A stretch of DNA of 58,147 nt from Anaerolinea sp. (GCA_013822275.1 PNKC01000012.1:1-58147), one strand, 5' to 3'. Counted from the first letter of the stretch, positions 42,773-52,522 are shown. Numbers and translations are program-made. Notes: generated from the sequence alone by a model not told the origin.

Positions 42773-42792
42773 GGGGTGACTTGCGTCACCCC
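42773..42792. repeat. hairpin GGGGTGAC-TTGC-GTCACCCC
   Basis: A perfect 8-bp stem with a 4-nt loop, in the same context as the etfA terminator hairpin but in a divergent intergenic region, so termination is not an obvious role here. Confidence 0.75.
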
Positions 42793-42853
42793 GTTGTGAG
42801 GTTGGCTCGGGCGGCGCGCTACCATCCGCAGGCTGTGACCTCGCGCGACTCGG

Positions 42854-42859
42854 TATGAT
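42854..42859 (+). promoter_or_regulatory. -10 hexamer of the DUF6883/DUF4926 leaderless promoter
   Basis: TATGAT ends 7 nt before the ATG at 42867. Confidence 0.55.
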
Positions 42860-42866
42860 TCGGCTC

Positions 42867-43220
42867 ATGAGCGTCCCTTCCGCAGACTGGGCCGATGCCA
42901 GACCGGTCGTGGACCTGGCGAAGGTCACTGACTACTTGCTTTCGTTCGACCATCCCGATGGATACACGAAGGCCAGGTTCTTCGCGCGTTTCGGATTCGA
43001 TGCTGGGCGGCCGTTGGTGTTCGTTGACGCATTGGTGCGCCACCGTTCGGACTCGGAACTGCAGGGATCTCAGGAGACGCCTTATGGAGTACGCTATGTC
43101 GTACACGGTGTGCTGCAATCGCCGGACGGTCGCAATCCCCTTGTCCGCTCTGTCTGGTTTGAGGAGCAACCCGGGATCGTGCGATTGGTGACTGTGTATC
43201 CTCTACGGGAGGCCCGTTGA
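42867..43220 (+). CDS. DUF6883 domain protein
   Basis: This 117-residue protein matches DUF6883: VVDLAKVTDYLLSFDHPDGYTKARFFARFGF in parts, then TPYGVRYVVHGVLQSPDGRNPLVRSVWF and a final RLVTVYP. The domain also occurs as an end domain of polymorphic toxins, and as a free gene it sits beside DUF4926. ATG 42867 is set by TATGAT 7 nt upstream; an ATG four codons earlier is less likely. It is 1 nt from the DUF4926 gene, so the two are co-translated. I infer a toxin-antitoxin-like pair. Confidence 0.82.
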   Translation: MSVPSADWADARPVVDLAKVTDYLLSFDHPDGYTKARFFARFGFDAGRPLVFVDALVRHRSDSELQGSQETPYGVRYVVHGVLQSPDGRNPLVRSVWFEEQPGIVRLVTVYPLREAR

Positions 43221-43221
43221 C

Positions 43222-43449
43222 ATGCGTGAGTTGGAGTTGGCGGTGCTCGACCATGATGTTCCCGAACACGGGTTGTGCGCGGGCGACGTGGGCACCATCG
43301 TGCTCGTCCATCGCGGCGGCGAGGCTTACGAAGTGGAGTTCGTGACGCGGGGCGGCGAAACACTTGCCGTACTCACCCTCGCTCGGGGCGAGATCCGCCC
43401 GTTCACGGACCGGGAAGTCCTTCACGCGCGGGAACTCGCCCGAAACTGA
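43222..43449 (+). CDS. DUF4926 domain protein
   Basis: This 75-residue protein has the DUF4926 pattern LDHDVPEHGLCAGDVGTIVLVHRGGEAYEVEF (in parts) and a short acidic/basic tail. It is a small SH3-like beta barrel. Its start is 1 nt after the DUF6883 stop. DUF4926 genes nearly always follow DUF6883 genes, which suggests a partner or immunity role, but no function has been shown to my knowledge. Confidence 0.85.
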   Translation: MRELELAVLDHDVPEHGLCAGDVGTIVLVHRGGEAYEVEFVTRGGETLAVLTLARGEIRPFTDREVLHARELARN

Positions 43450-43481
43450 GAAAGCTGGTCTAGTCTTCTTTCACGCGCCAA

Positions 43482-43802
43482 TCAGCCAGTGAGCCGGTGT
43501 GCTTTCGGCACCGCCTCGGTGAACGCCGAATCGGCCTGGAAGTGCGCCTGCGCCCGCTTGGGCTGGCCGGGGTACAGCTTGAGCCACTCATCGAGCGTCT
43601 CTGGAGGACAGGGCATTCCAAGCAGCAACGCTCGCACCGCGGGCAGGAGTTCATGCGGGACCTGTACAAAGGCCGAGTGGGGATCGTTCCACGCCGCTTC
43701 AAGCTCCGCGACTGCCTCATCGTCCGTTTGGTTCTCATAGAAGGAGAGCATGCGCTGGATGCGGTCGTGGTCCCAGCCTTCTGGAAGCTCTTGTTCTGTC
43801 AT
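43482..43802 (-). CDS. antitoxin-like protein with C-terminal extension
   Basis: This 106-residue protein opens ELPEGWDHDRIQRMLSFYENQTDDEAVAELEAAW and continues VQVPHELLPAVRALL. I recognise this as the small partner protein found downstream of DUF4258/BrnT-like toxins (usually about 70 residues, ending soon after the VPxELVPAVR segment). The extra 40 residues (CPPETLDEWLKLYPGQPKR, in parts) are unusual. The upstream toxin is reduced to 18 codons, so the antitoxin-like gene now stands nearly alone. Confidence 0.6.
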   Translation of the reverse strand: MTEQELPEGWDHDRIQRMLSFYENQTDDEAVAELEAAWNDPHSAFVQVPHELLPAVRALLLGMPCPPETLDEWLKLYPGQPKRAQAHFQADSAFTEAVPKAHRLTG

Positions 43803-43812
43803 TTCTTCTTGT

Positions 43813-43869
43813 TCAGCCTCCGCCGGAGGCTTCGAGCGGCTCCGGGTTAAGGTAGAACTCGATTCTCAT
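43813..43869 (-). pseudogene. remnant of a DUF4258/BrnT-like toxin
   Basis: An 18-codon ORF reads MRIEFYLNPEPLEASGGG. Its first nine residues match the N-terminus of the toxin usually encoded before the antitoxin-like gene 10 nt downstream (proteins that start MRIEFYLNPETG). The rest of the toxin, about 70 residues, is gone, so this looks like a deletion remnant. The identification rests on a short match. Confidence 0.45.
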
Positions 43870-43956
43870 CCCGATCGCGGCATACTACCGCATCGGTCGC
43901 CGCCAGATCGGTGCGGCTTCTCAGCCGGGGACAAGTCCGACGGTTCACTCGCGCGC

Positions 43957-44460
43957 CTACCCCAGCGCTGCCAGCCCCTCAAGCGCCTCCACCCACCGCC
44001 CCTGGGCGGCCGTGTCCGGCACGTCCCGGCCGCGGACGACGGTGATCCGGCGCCAGGCTTCGGCCGCTGGCACGCCGAGCAGTACGAGCAGGCTGGCGAC
44101 GCACAGCGGCGAGCGGCCGACGCCCATGCGGCAGTGTGACACTACGGTACGGCCGAGGATCAATTCGTCTCGCAGCGCATAGAGCCCCGGCAGGATCGCG
44201 GCGTCATCCATGGGCGTGGAGAGGTCCGGGATCGGCAGGGAGACGAAGGAGAGGCCCGCCTGCTTCGCCTCGTGCTCCTCGCGGTCAAGGTGGAGCTCCC
44301 GCAGCTCGCCCTGGACGAGCATGCTCACGAGCGTGTCCACGCCAGCGAGCCGCAGGTGGGCCATATCGTCCGCCAGCCAGAGGCTGCCGCGAGGGCGGCT
44401 AATGACCGCCACCCGTCCCGGCGCTGGAGCGTCAACCCAGTAGAACTCGGGTCCGGGCAC
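43957..44460 (-). CDS. dual-specificity protein phosphatase-like protein
   Basis: This 167-residue phosphatase has the P-loop HCRMGVGRS (Cys and Arg of the HCxxGxxR motif) and a general-acid Asp in PIPDLSTP. It is cytoplasmic and resembles small DSP/PTP enzymes that act on phosphotyrosine, lipids or small molecules. The GTG at 44460 shares a base with the TAG stop of the upstream amidotransferase gene (TAGTG), so they are coupled. The substrate is unknown. Confidence 0.88.
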   Translation of the reverse strand: MPGPEFYWVDAPAPGRVAVISRPRGSLWLADDMAHLRLAGVDTLVSMLVQGELRELHLDREEHEAKQAGLSFVSLPIPDLSTPMDDAAILPGLYALRDELILGRTVVSHCRMGVGRSPLCVASLLVLLGVPAAEAWRRITVVRGRDVPDTAAQGRWVEALEGLAALG

Positions 44461-45194
44461 TACCGCGTGGTCTTTCTGGCGGCGGCGGTGAAGCCCGCGA
44501 AAAGGCGTCGCGCTTCTTCGGAACTGCCAACCATCTCTTCGGGGTGCCACTGGACGCCGACCACGAACCGCCGGCCACGCATCTCGGCGCCCTCGATGCA
44601 GCCGTCTTCCGCCCAGGCAGTCGCAGTCAGCCCGTCGCCCAATCGGTCGAGGCCCTGGTGATGCATGCTGTTCACGCGCGCGTCCTGCGTGCCGAGCAGC
44701 GCCGCCAGGCATGTCCGGGCCTGGATGCGCGCGCCGTGCGTAGCTTCCCCGCGTGGGAAACCATGTTCGGTCTGCGCATGCTTGATGCCCTCGCCGTAAA
44801 TATCCGGCAGGTGCTGGTGGAGACTGCCGCCGAGGGAGACGTTCAGCATCTGGAGGCCCCGGCAGATGGCCAGGATCGGCAGGTCGCGTTCGAGTGCCCA
44901 GAGGGTTGCGGCGTCCTCCATTTCGTCCCGCGCGGCCAGCACGCCGGTGGTCTTCGGGTGCGGTTTCTGGCCGTAGCGCGCGGGGTCGATGTCGCCCCCG
45001 CCGGTGAGGACGAGGCCGGAAACCTGGGCCATGAGCGCCTCGATGGCGCCCTCACTCATCTCCGGCGCGAGCAGCACGGGCACCGCCCCAGCCCCTTCAA
45101 CCGCCTGCATGTAAGCCACGTTGAGGCTTGTGCGCGGGCCACGCCTCTCGTCGCCCGGCAGGCTCCCCATGGTGACTGCGACCAACGGTTTCAT
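44460..45194 (-). CDS. class I glutamine amidotransferase, peptidase C26 (PuuD-like)
   Basis: This 244-residue protein is a gamma-glutamyl-GABA hydrolase-like enzyme. The nucleophile is in AICRGLQMLN and the His/Glu pair is in VQWHPEEM near the C-terminus. Relatives split gamma-glutamyl amides such as gamma-glutamyl-GABA. ATG 45194 is chosen over one nine codons upstream because TAGTAT lies 8 nt before it and the family starts MKPLVAVTMG. It is followed directly by the DSP phosphatase gene. Confidence 0.88.
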   Translation of the reverse strand: MKPLVAVTMGSLPGDERRGPRTSLNVAYMQAVEGAGAVPVLLAPEMSEGAIEALMAQVSGLVLTGGGDIDPARYGQKPHPKTTGVLAARDEMEDAATLWALERDLPILAICRGLQMLNVSLGGSLHQHLPDIYGEGIKHAQTEHGFPRGEATHGARIQARTCLAALLGTQDARVNSMHHQGLDRLGDGLTATAWAEDGCIEGAEMRGRRFVVGVQWHPEEMVGSSEEARRLFAGFTAAARKTTR

Positions 45195-45202
45195 GCTTTC
45201 GA

Positions 45203-45208
45203 ATACTA
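45203..45208 (-). promoter_or_regulatory. -10 hexamer of a leaderless promoter
   Basis: TAGTAT on the minus strand ends 8 nt before the ATG at 45194, just after trmO. The last two genes may therefore have their own promoter. Confidence 0.5.
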
Positions 45209-45217
45209 CCGTGCCGC

Positions 45218-45688
45218 TCACTCCAGCGGGATCGTGGCCTCCGGGTGCGCGTCGTATTCGGGCAAGTAGGGCTTGATGTCGAGCACCGGTGTGCCGTCAA
45301 TCGCGTCGAGCCCGAGGACGCGCACCGTTTCGCCGTCCACGCCGAGGAGCCGCACGGCTGAGACGCCGAGATGGTTCGGCCGGAGCTGGCTGCGCGTCGC
45401 GAGGATGCCGTAACGGCGGCCGCTCTTTAGCGTCATGGTCTCCGGTTTCTCCGGCGCTCCCGGGGCAAGGTCCATCCAGAACGTCACGATGACGTGGCTG
45501 TAGTGATCGAGGCCTTCGAGCATCGCGGCGTACTCCGGGGCGAAGGCGATGGCGCTCTCGACGCGCTCCCAGCCGTGGGGCCGCGGCTTCGCTACCTTGT
45601 TGTGGACGTACCCGAGCGCTTGCAGCGTCACCTCATGCGGGGGCGTGGGCCGCTCGAACGCTTCCTCGCGCTTGCGCCGCCAGAACAT
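45218..45688 (-). CDS. trmO: tRNA (t6A37) N6-methyltransferase TrmO-like
   Basis: TrmO uses SAM to methylate t6A37 of tRNA-Thr. The 156-residue protein has the UPF0066 fold: DHYSHVIVTFWMDLAP, then GILATRSQLRPNHLGVSAVRLL and VRVLGLDAIDGTPVLDIKPYLPEYD in parts, the SAM- and dimer-site signature. It is the core-only form without the C-terminal extension of the E. coli enzyme. It starts 4 nt after an SDR stop, so it is in that operon. mtaB elsewhere in the window also acts on t6A37. Confidence 0.9.
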   Translation of the reverse strand: MFWRRKREEAFERPTPPHEVTLQALGYVHNKVAKPRPHGWERVESAIAFAPEYAAMLEGLDHYSHVIVTFWMDLAPGAPEKPETMTLKSGRRYGILATRSQLRPNHLGVSAVRLLGVDGETVRVLGLDAIDGTPVLDIKPYLPEYDAHPEATIPLE

Positions 45689-45692
45689 CGCC

Positions 45693-46547
45693 CTACTGCT
45701 GCCCCGGAGGCGGCATCTGGCTGAAGTCGATACCGTAGGCGCGGCCGATGCGGTCGCGCATCTCGGTGATGTCGCGCCCGGCCGTCAGTCCGCCATCGAT
45801 CGCGAAGTGCTGGCCGGTGACGTAGGCGGAGGCGTCGCTCGCCAGCCAGGCAACGGCCTCGGCGATGTCACGGGGCATGCCTGAACGCTTCATCGGCGGC
45901 CAATCGGCGAAGGCGTCCGAGACCTTCCTGACTGCCGCGTCGGCGGCGGCGCCGGTGAACCCGAACGGCGTGGTGAAGATGTTCGTGCCGATGACGCCGG
46001 GGCAGACCGCGTTGGCGCGCACGTTGAACTCCCCCAGTTCCACGGAAACGGAGCGCGTGAGGTGGATGACGGCCGCCTTCGCCGCGCTGTAGGCGTGCGG
46101 GCCGAAGCCGGCCTGCATCCCCGCGATGCTCGCCGTGCTGACGATGCTGCCGCCGCGCTGCTCCTTCATCACGCCCGCCGCGTGTTTAATGCCGAGGAAC
46201 ACGCCGCGCAGGAGCACGGCCATCGTGGTGTCGTAGGCGGCCATATCTGTCAGTTCGATCGGGCCGCTGACGCCGCCGAAGCCAGCGTTGTTGAACATGC
46301 AGTCCAGCCGCCCCCACTTGTCGACGGCGAGCCGGACAGCGCCCTGCACCTGCTCCTCCTGGCTTACGTCCGTGTGCAGGTACGTGGTCGAAGGGCCGAG
46401 TTCCTCGGCGAGCTGCTGCCCCCGTTCGTCCTGGATGTCCGCGATGACGACGCGCGCGCCCTCTTCCGCGAAAAGCCGCAGCGTGCCCTCGCCGATCCCG
46501 CTCGCGCCGCCGGTGATGACCGCTACCTTGCCGTCCAGCCGTGCCAT
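45693..46547 (-). CDS. SDR family oxidoreductase
   Basis: This is a 284-residue classical short-chain dehydrogenase. The cofactor motif is TGGASGIGEG near residue 12, NNAGFGG follows, and the catalytic Tyr-Lys pair is in YSAAKAAVIH near residue 157. Asp in VIADIQDERG suggests NAD rather than NADP. It is closely related to the next gene upstream, so the two are a tandem duplication. GGGAGG lies 6 nt before the ATG. The substrate is unknown. Confidence 0.92.
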   Translation of the reverse strand: MARLDGKVAVITGGASGIGEGTLRLFAEEGARVVIADIQDERGQQLAEELGPSTTYLHTDVSQEEQVQGAVRLAVDKWGRLDCMFNNAGFGGVSGPIELTDMAAYDTTMAVLLRGVFLGIKHAAGVMKEQRGGSIVSTASIAGMQAGFGPHAYSAAKAAVIHLTRSVSVELGEFNVRANAVCPGVIGTNIFTTPFGFTGAAADAAVRKVSDAFADWPPMKRSGMPRDIAEAVAWLASDASAYVTGQHFAIDGGLTAGRDITEMRDRIGRAYGIDFSQMPPPGQQ

Positions 46548-46566
46548 GCTTCCTCCCCTCCCGGCG

Positions 46567-47409
46567 CTACTGGTTGCCGGGCAGCTTGAACTGGGCCAGG
46601 CGCGCCTCCGCTGCCGCCTGGCGCTCGGACCAGAGCCGCCCTGTGGTCAGTGCCCCATCGACGACCAGGGCGTGGCCGCTGACGAAGCTGGAGGCGTCGC
46701 TCGCCAGCCAGAGGGCCGCTTCGGCGATGTCGCCCGGAAGGCCCGCCCGCTTGATTGGCTGGCCCTCCGCGAGCCGCGCTTTCATGAGGTCAATGGTGTA
46801 ATCCGCCTGCTCGGGCGTGAGCCCCATGCCCTTGCCGAAGATCGGCGTGGCGATGCCGCCGGGGCAGATGCAGTTGACGCGCACGCCGCTTTCGCCGAGC
46901 TCGTTCGCGACCGATTTCGTCAGGTGGATGACGGCCGCTTTCGCCGCGCTGTAGATGTGCGGCCCATAGCCGCCGCCCACGCCCGCCACGCTGGCAGTAC
47001 TGATGATGCTGCCGTAGCCCTGGGCCTTCATGACCGGCGCGGCGTGTTTGATGCCCAGCACTACGCCCTTGAAGAGCACATTCATGGTCTGCTCGAAGGC
47101 GTCCATGTCGGTGTCCTGGATGGGGCCGGAGACGCCGCCGAAGCCGGCGTTGTTGTACATGCAGTCCAGCCTGCCCCACTTGCTCAGGGCCGTCTTGATG
47201 GTGTCCTGGACATCCGCTTCCAGGCTTACGTCGGCGTGGAGGTAGGCCGCTGACGGACCAAGCTCCTCCGCCAGCTTCTGTCCGCGCGAATCCTGCGCGT
47301 CGGCGATCACGACCTTCGCACCCTCGGCAACGAAGAGCCGCACGGTACCTTCGCCAATCCCGCTGGCGCCGCCCGTGACAACGGCCACCTTGTCTTCCAG
47401 CCGTCCCAT
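46567..47409 (-). CDS. SDR family oxidoreductase (tandem paralogue)
   Basis: This 280-residue short-chain dehydrogenase has TGGASGIGEG, NNAGFGG and YSAAKAAVIH as in its neighbour, and Asp in VIADAQDSRG points to NAD. The same order of motifs and a shared GVSGPI segment show common descent. It is first in an operon with the second SDR and trmO (gaps of 19 and 4 nt). Function within fatty or hydroxy-acid metabolism is plausible from context but unproven. Confidence 0.92.
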   Translation of the reverse strand: MGRLEDKVAVVTGGASGIGEGTVRLFVAEGAKVVIADAQDSRGQKLAEELGPSAAYLHADVSLEADVQDTIKTALSKWGRLDCMYNNAGFGGVSGPIQDTDMDAFEQTMNVLFKGVVLGIKHAAPVMKAQGYGSIISTASVAGVGGGYGPHIYSAAKAAVIHLTKSVANELGESGVRVNCICPGGIATPIFGKGMGLTPEQADYTIDLMKARLAEGQPIKRAGLPGDIAEAALWLASDASSFVSGHALVVDGALTTGRLWSERQAAAEARLAQFKLPGNQ

Positions 47410-47493
47410 TCACAGTCCCCACGCCAAAGTATGGCGAGTCTAGGCCATCCCTCCCGGAGGGTCGAACGGTGTTCGGGACGTGGTGGTTTTTCT

Positions 47494-47579
47494 TGAGGAC
47501 ACAAAGGCTCGAAAACACAAAGTTTCACGAAGGAAAAGAAGTTTCGTGCCGCTTCGCGCTTTCGAGTCTTCGTGTTCTC
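47494..47579. repeat. dispersed 90-bp imperfect inverted repeat, copy B
   Basis: The left arm is GAGGACACAAAGGCTCGAAA then CACAAAG. The right arm is TTTCGTGCCGCTTCGCG...TCTTCGTGTTC. It is homologous to copies A and C. Confidence 0.8.
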
Positions 47580-47689
47580 AGCTCGAAACCGGCTTCGTGC
47601 TGCACGAGACGGTGTCGTGCTGTCGCGGGCACTTCAGCAGTGCGCCAACAGCCGCTCCTTTCACAGTCGCGGCTCCGGGTCGAGTCGGC

Positions 47690-47721
47690 ACTCAGAACTC
47701 AGAACTCAGAACTCAGAACTC
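47690..47721. repeat. heptamer tandem array (ACTCAGA), 4.5 units
   Basis: ACTCAGA is repeated four and a half times. On the minus strand the unit is GTTCTGA. It lies directly after the stop of the dCMP deaminase gene. Confidence 0.95.
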
Positions 47722-47724
47722 GCT

Positions 47725-48276
47725 CTAGTGCCCGATGCTCTCCGGGGCTGTCGCCCGGCCCGCGGTCGCCCAGGTGGCGTCCGGGTCGGGGAGCGGGAGC
47801 TGCTTCATCCCGCCCTGGACCTTCGTTTGCAGACGGGCGTATTCGGCCCGCATCCGCTCGTCCGGGTAGACCCAGTCGTGGAGGAAATAGACGCGCCCGA
47901 TGCCGGCCTGGAGCAACTCCTTGGTGCAACCGAAGCATGGCCGCGTCGTCGTGTAGAGCGTGGCCCCTTCGACCGCGATGCCGAACCGCGACGCCGCGAG
48001 GATGGCGTTCTGTTCGGCATGGACGCAGATGCAGAGGTCATAACCCGTACCGGCCTCGAACTCACCGCGATTCGCGCAGCGGTAGCAGCCGCCCTCTTCG
48101 CAGTTGGTCATATCGCGCGGGGTGCCGTTGTAGCCGGTGGAGATGATGTGGCCGTCCTTGACGATGACCGCGCCAACCCGCTGGCCCGTGCAGTTTGCGC
48201 GCGCCCGCACGGCGAACGCGATGCCCATGAAGTAGTCGTCCATCGGGGGGCGCCGCCGGGGGCGATCACTTGCCAT
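47725..48276 (-). CDS. deoxycytidylate (dCMP) deaminase
   Basis: This zinc-dependent enzyme converts dCMP to dUMP for thymidylate synthesis. The 183-residue protein has CVHAEQNAI (zinc His and catalytic Glu) and PCFGCTKEL (two zinc Cys). The GYNGTPRDMTNCEEGGCYRC segment (in parts) is typical of ComEB/dCMP deaminases. The ATG at 48276 has TAGACT 7 nt upstream and no Shine-Dalgarno. It is divergent from gyrB. Confidence 0.93.
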   Translation of the reverse strand: MASDRPRRRPPMDDYFMGIAFAVRARANCTGQRVGAVIVKDGHIISTGYNGTPRDMTNCEEGGCYRCANRGEFEAGTGYDLCICVHAEQNAILAASRFGIAVEGATLYTTTRPCFGCTKELLQAGIGRVYFLHDWVYPDERMRAEYARLQTKVQGGMKQLPLPDPDATWATAGRATAPESIGH

Positions 48277-48283
48277 GCCCCCA

Positions 48284-48289
48284 AGTCTA
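48284..48289 (-). promoter_or_regulatory. -10 hexamer of the dCMP deaminase leaderless promoter
   Basis: TAGACT on the minus strand ends 7 nt before the ATG at 48276. Confidence 0.55.
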
Positions 48290-48374
48290 CACGTCCATCC
48301 GCAAGCGCCCGCGGGGGCTGCCAGACCCGCCGCTTGAATCTGCGCGGGTGGTCAGAAGCGGCCATTCGTGCTAA

Positions 48375-50392
<2,018 letters not shown>

Positions 50393-50393
<1 letters not shown>

Positions 50394-50420
50394 TTCTGGG
50401 TTCTGGGTTCTGGGTTCTGG
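50393..50420. repeat. heptamer tandem array (GTTCTGG), 4 units
   Basis: Four perfect GTTCTGG units begin at the last base of the gyrB stop and end 31 bp before the -10 hexamer of the next gene. Confidence 0.95.
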
Positions 50421-50451
50421 GTGCTGGGGAACCGTACCGTCGCGCGCGGTG

Positions 50452-50457
50452 TAGTGT
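50452..50457 (+). promoter_or_regulatory. -10 hexamer of a leaderless promoter
   Basis: TAGTGT ends 6 nt before the ATG at 50464. Confidence 0.5.
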
Positions 50458-50463
50458 CCGGTG

Positions 50464-51114
50464 ATGGGCGTATTCCCCTGGGTCGGCGGGTTGTGCGGCG
50501 CGGCAGCCTTCGTGCTGATGGTTGGCTGTGGCGGGAGCCCCGGCGCCAGCCAACCGGCTGGCTTGGGCGCCGCGGAAGACTCAACACCGGCGGGCGCCTC
50601 CGCCACGCCCGACCCCGATCCCGAGCGCTGGGCGCCGCTCCGGCGGCCGCTGACAGCCCTGACGCCCGGCTCCGGGGACACCTGCGAAAGATCGACGGTT
50701 CACCCAATCCCGGGTTCCGAGATGAAGGGTTTGGGCGAAGGACCCGTGTACGTGCTCGGCAGCGCCGGCACACTACAGTACGGGACCTACACGACGGGCG
50801 ATTGGGTCACCTGGGGCGCACAGAAGTTCGGCCTGCTGGTTTCACCAGAGTTCAAGGGCGAAGCCCTGGTGCGGGGCGCCTCAGTCGATGGCCGACACGC
50901 GGTCCGGTTCGGCGATGGCCCCAGCCCGCCAGAAGAGTTGAATCTCACGCTGGAGGGCAACGCGACGACAGGGGGACAGCCGCGGGGTTCGCGCCTGTTT
51001 ATGACCTACCTCCGGCTGGAAGCGCCGGGCTGCTACTTCCTTCAGATCGATGCCATCGACTTCAGCCAGACGATCACCTTCGAAGCCGAATTCGCCGGGA
51101 TGATGAGTCGATGA
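50464..51114 (+). CDS. hypothetical lipoprotein
   Basis: This 216-residue protein has a lipoprotein signal (hydrophobic residues 5-20, lipobox LMVGC). A low-complexity Ala/Ser/Pro/Gly linker follows, then a globular part with two Cys (GDTCERS and APGCYFLQ). The beta-rich end (CYFLQIDAIDFSQTITFEAEF) suggests an extracytoplasmic binding domain. No family is recognised. The start is set by TAGTGT 6 nt upstream; GTG three bases earlier is possible. Confidence 0.72.
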   Translation: MGVFPWVGGLCGAAAFVLMVGCGGSPGASQPAGLGAAEDSTPAGASATPDPDPERWAPLRRPLTALTPGSGDTCERSTVHPIPGSEMKGLGEGPVYVLGSAGTLQYGTYTTGDWVTWGAQKFGLLVSPEFKGEALVRGASVDGRHAVRFGDGPSPPEELNLTLEGNATTGGQPRGSRLFMTYLRLEAPGCYFLQIDAIDFSQTITFEAEFAGMMSR

Positions 51115-51145
51115 ACGCGGCTGTTCGGGCCCTCTGTGGGGGGCG

Positions 51146-52522
51146 CTAAACTGTACGGCCCTTGACCTTCTTGACCTGTCCCGAGGCTACCGCGGGTTCG
51201 CTATCGGCAAGTTCGCTCTTTTTTGCGGCCTGGCCGGGCCGCCCGGCAGGACCGACTCCCGTCACCGGCCCTTCGTCAACCCCAGTCACCGGCCCTCCGG
51301 CCGCCGATGCGCCGCCGCCTGGCTCCGCACTGCCGCTACTCGCCGGGGGCCTGCCGGTACCGTGCGGGTTGCCGCCGTTGCCGGGCGGGTTGGATTGGCC
51401 TGAGGCGACTCCGCCATTGTTGCGCGGCGGGTCAGCCTGGCCGGGGGCGTTCCCGCTGTTGCCTGGCGGGTTGGATTGGCCTGAGGCGACGCCACCGCTG
51501 TTGCCTGGCGGGTCGGCCTGTCCGGGGGCGTTGCCGCTGTTGCCCGGCGGGTCAGCCTGGCCAGGGGCATTGCCCTTGTTGCCTGGCGGGTCGGCCTGTC
51601 CGGGGGCGTTGCCGCTGTTGCCTGGCGGGTCGGCCTGTCCGGGGGCGTTGCCGCTGTTGCCTGGCGGGTCGGCCTGTCCGGGGGCGTTGCCGCCGTTGCC
51701 TGGCGGGTCAGCCTGTCCGGGCGCGCCGCCGCTGTTGCCCGGCAGCGCTTCCGCGCCTCCGTCCGGCGTGGCGGCGCCGGGCGCGCTCTCGCCGTTCGCG
51801 GCGGCGGCTGGCGAACCTGGCTCGCTGCCCAGAAGCGGTTGCGGACCTGGATCCGTGGCAGGTATCACCAGCGGGCCACTTCCGGGCGTCAGCGTGAACG
51901 ACCGCCCCAGCGCTACGATCAGGGCCGAGCCCTCTTCAACGGTGAGCACCGTGACCCCGCGAGTCATCGCAACCTTCAGCACGGAGTTCGCAGCCACGTT
52001 TGCGCTCCAGTTGTCGCCGTCCGCGCGGACGCCGCTGGCCCCGGCCACGAACGTCACGTCCCCGGCCTGATGCGCGATGACAACGCCCGCGCTGGATTCC
52101 ACGAAGGCGACGCGCGCTCCTGGTTCCAGTCCGAGCCGCAGGTCACCCGTGATCCCGATCCAGGCGAACGAGAGTGCCGTGATCGCCTGGCCGGGGCGTG
52201 CCTGATCGCCCGGCTGCCCGTCGATCAACACGTCGCCCAGCGCCTGGGCCACGATGACGTCCGCTGGCTCGTCCCCGGGCCGGGGGGCGAACTGCAAGGC
52301 CGCGATGATCGCCGCCGCGACGCCGATGCCGGCAGGGACTGTCACCCAGCGTTCGCGGATGACGAGGCGCTGGCGCGGCTGTTCCTGCACGCCCAGGTTC
52401 ATCATGATCCGCCTCCGCAGTGCTTCGCGGCGGTCTGCGGCCAGCGGCGCCGGGCGGAAAGCGCGGAGCGCCATCTCTACGTGGCGGTATTCAAAGGTGT
52501 CGTCGGGCCTACGGCGCAGCAT
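51146..52522 (-). CDS. FecR-like membrane protein with 13-residue repeats
   Basis: This 458-residue protein has a basic cytoplasmic N-terminus (about 1-60), one membrane helix (about 64-82) and a FecR-like beta domain (about 88-225; ALGDVLIDGQPGDQARPGQAI). A repeat region follows (about 261-386), made of ten units like PPGNSGNAPGQAD and PPGNSGGVASGQSN, then a Lys-rich tail. It overlaps the ECF sigma gene by 14 nt, the usual place of an anti-sigma or sigma-regulator gene. It probably controls or responds with that sigma factor from the membrane; the repeats may reach into the cell envelope. Confidence 0.8.
   Translation of the reverse strand: MLRRRPDDTFEYRHVEMALRAFRPAPLAADRREALRRRIMMNLGVQEQPRQRLVIRERWVTVPAGIGVAAAIIAALQFAPRPGDEPADVIVAQALGDVLIDGQPGDQARPGQAITALSFAWIGITGDLRLGLEPGARVAFVESSAGVVIAHQAGDVTFVAGASGVRADGDNWSANVAANSVLKVAMTRGVTVLTVEEGSALIVALGRSFTLTPGSGPLVIPATDPGPQPLLGSEPGSPAAAANGESAPGAATPDGGAEALPGNSGGAPGQADPPGNGGNAPGQADPPGNSGNAPGQADPPGNSGNAPGQADPPGNKGNAPGQADPPGNSGNAPGQADPPGNSGGVASGQSNPPGNSGNAPGQADPPRNNGGVASGQSNPPGNGGNPHGTGRPPASSGSAEPGGGASAAGGPVTGVDEGPVTGVGPAGRPGQAAKKSELADSEPAVASGQVKKVKGRTV
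51366..51741. repeat. 39/42-bp coding tandem repeat in the FecR-like gene
   Basis: About ten units of 13 or 14 codons (PPGNSGNAPGQAD or PPGNSGGVASGQSN). DNA conservation between units is high, so copy number may vary between strains. Confidence 0.9.

Larger units (their letters stand above)
47410..47724. other. 315-bp intergenic region between SDR and dCMP deaminase genes
   Basis: No gene is seen. It holds copy B of the dispersed 90-bp inverted repeat and a four-unit heptamer array that ends 3 nt from the dCMP deaminase stop. Confidence 0.75.

Noticed and set aside
51162-52070. 302-residue Pro/Gly-rich open frame antisense to the FecR-like gene
   Set aside because: It comes from reading the coding repeat on the other strand; the minus-strand gene has a membrane helix, a FecR-like domain and overlap with the sigma gene.
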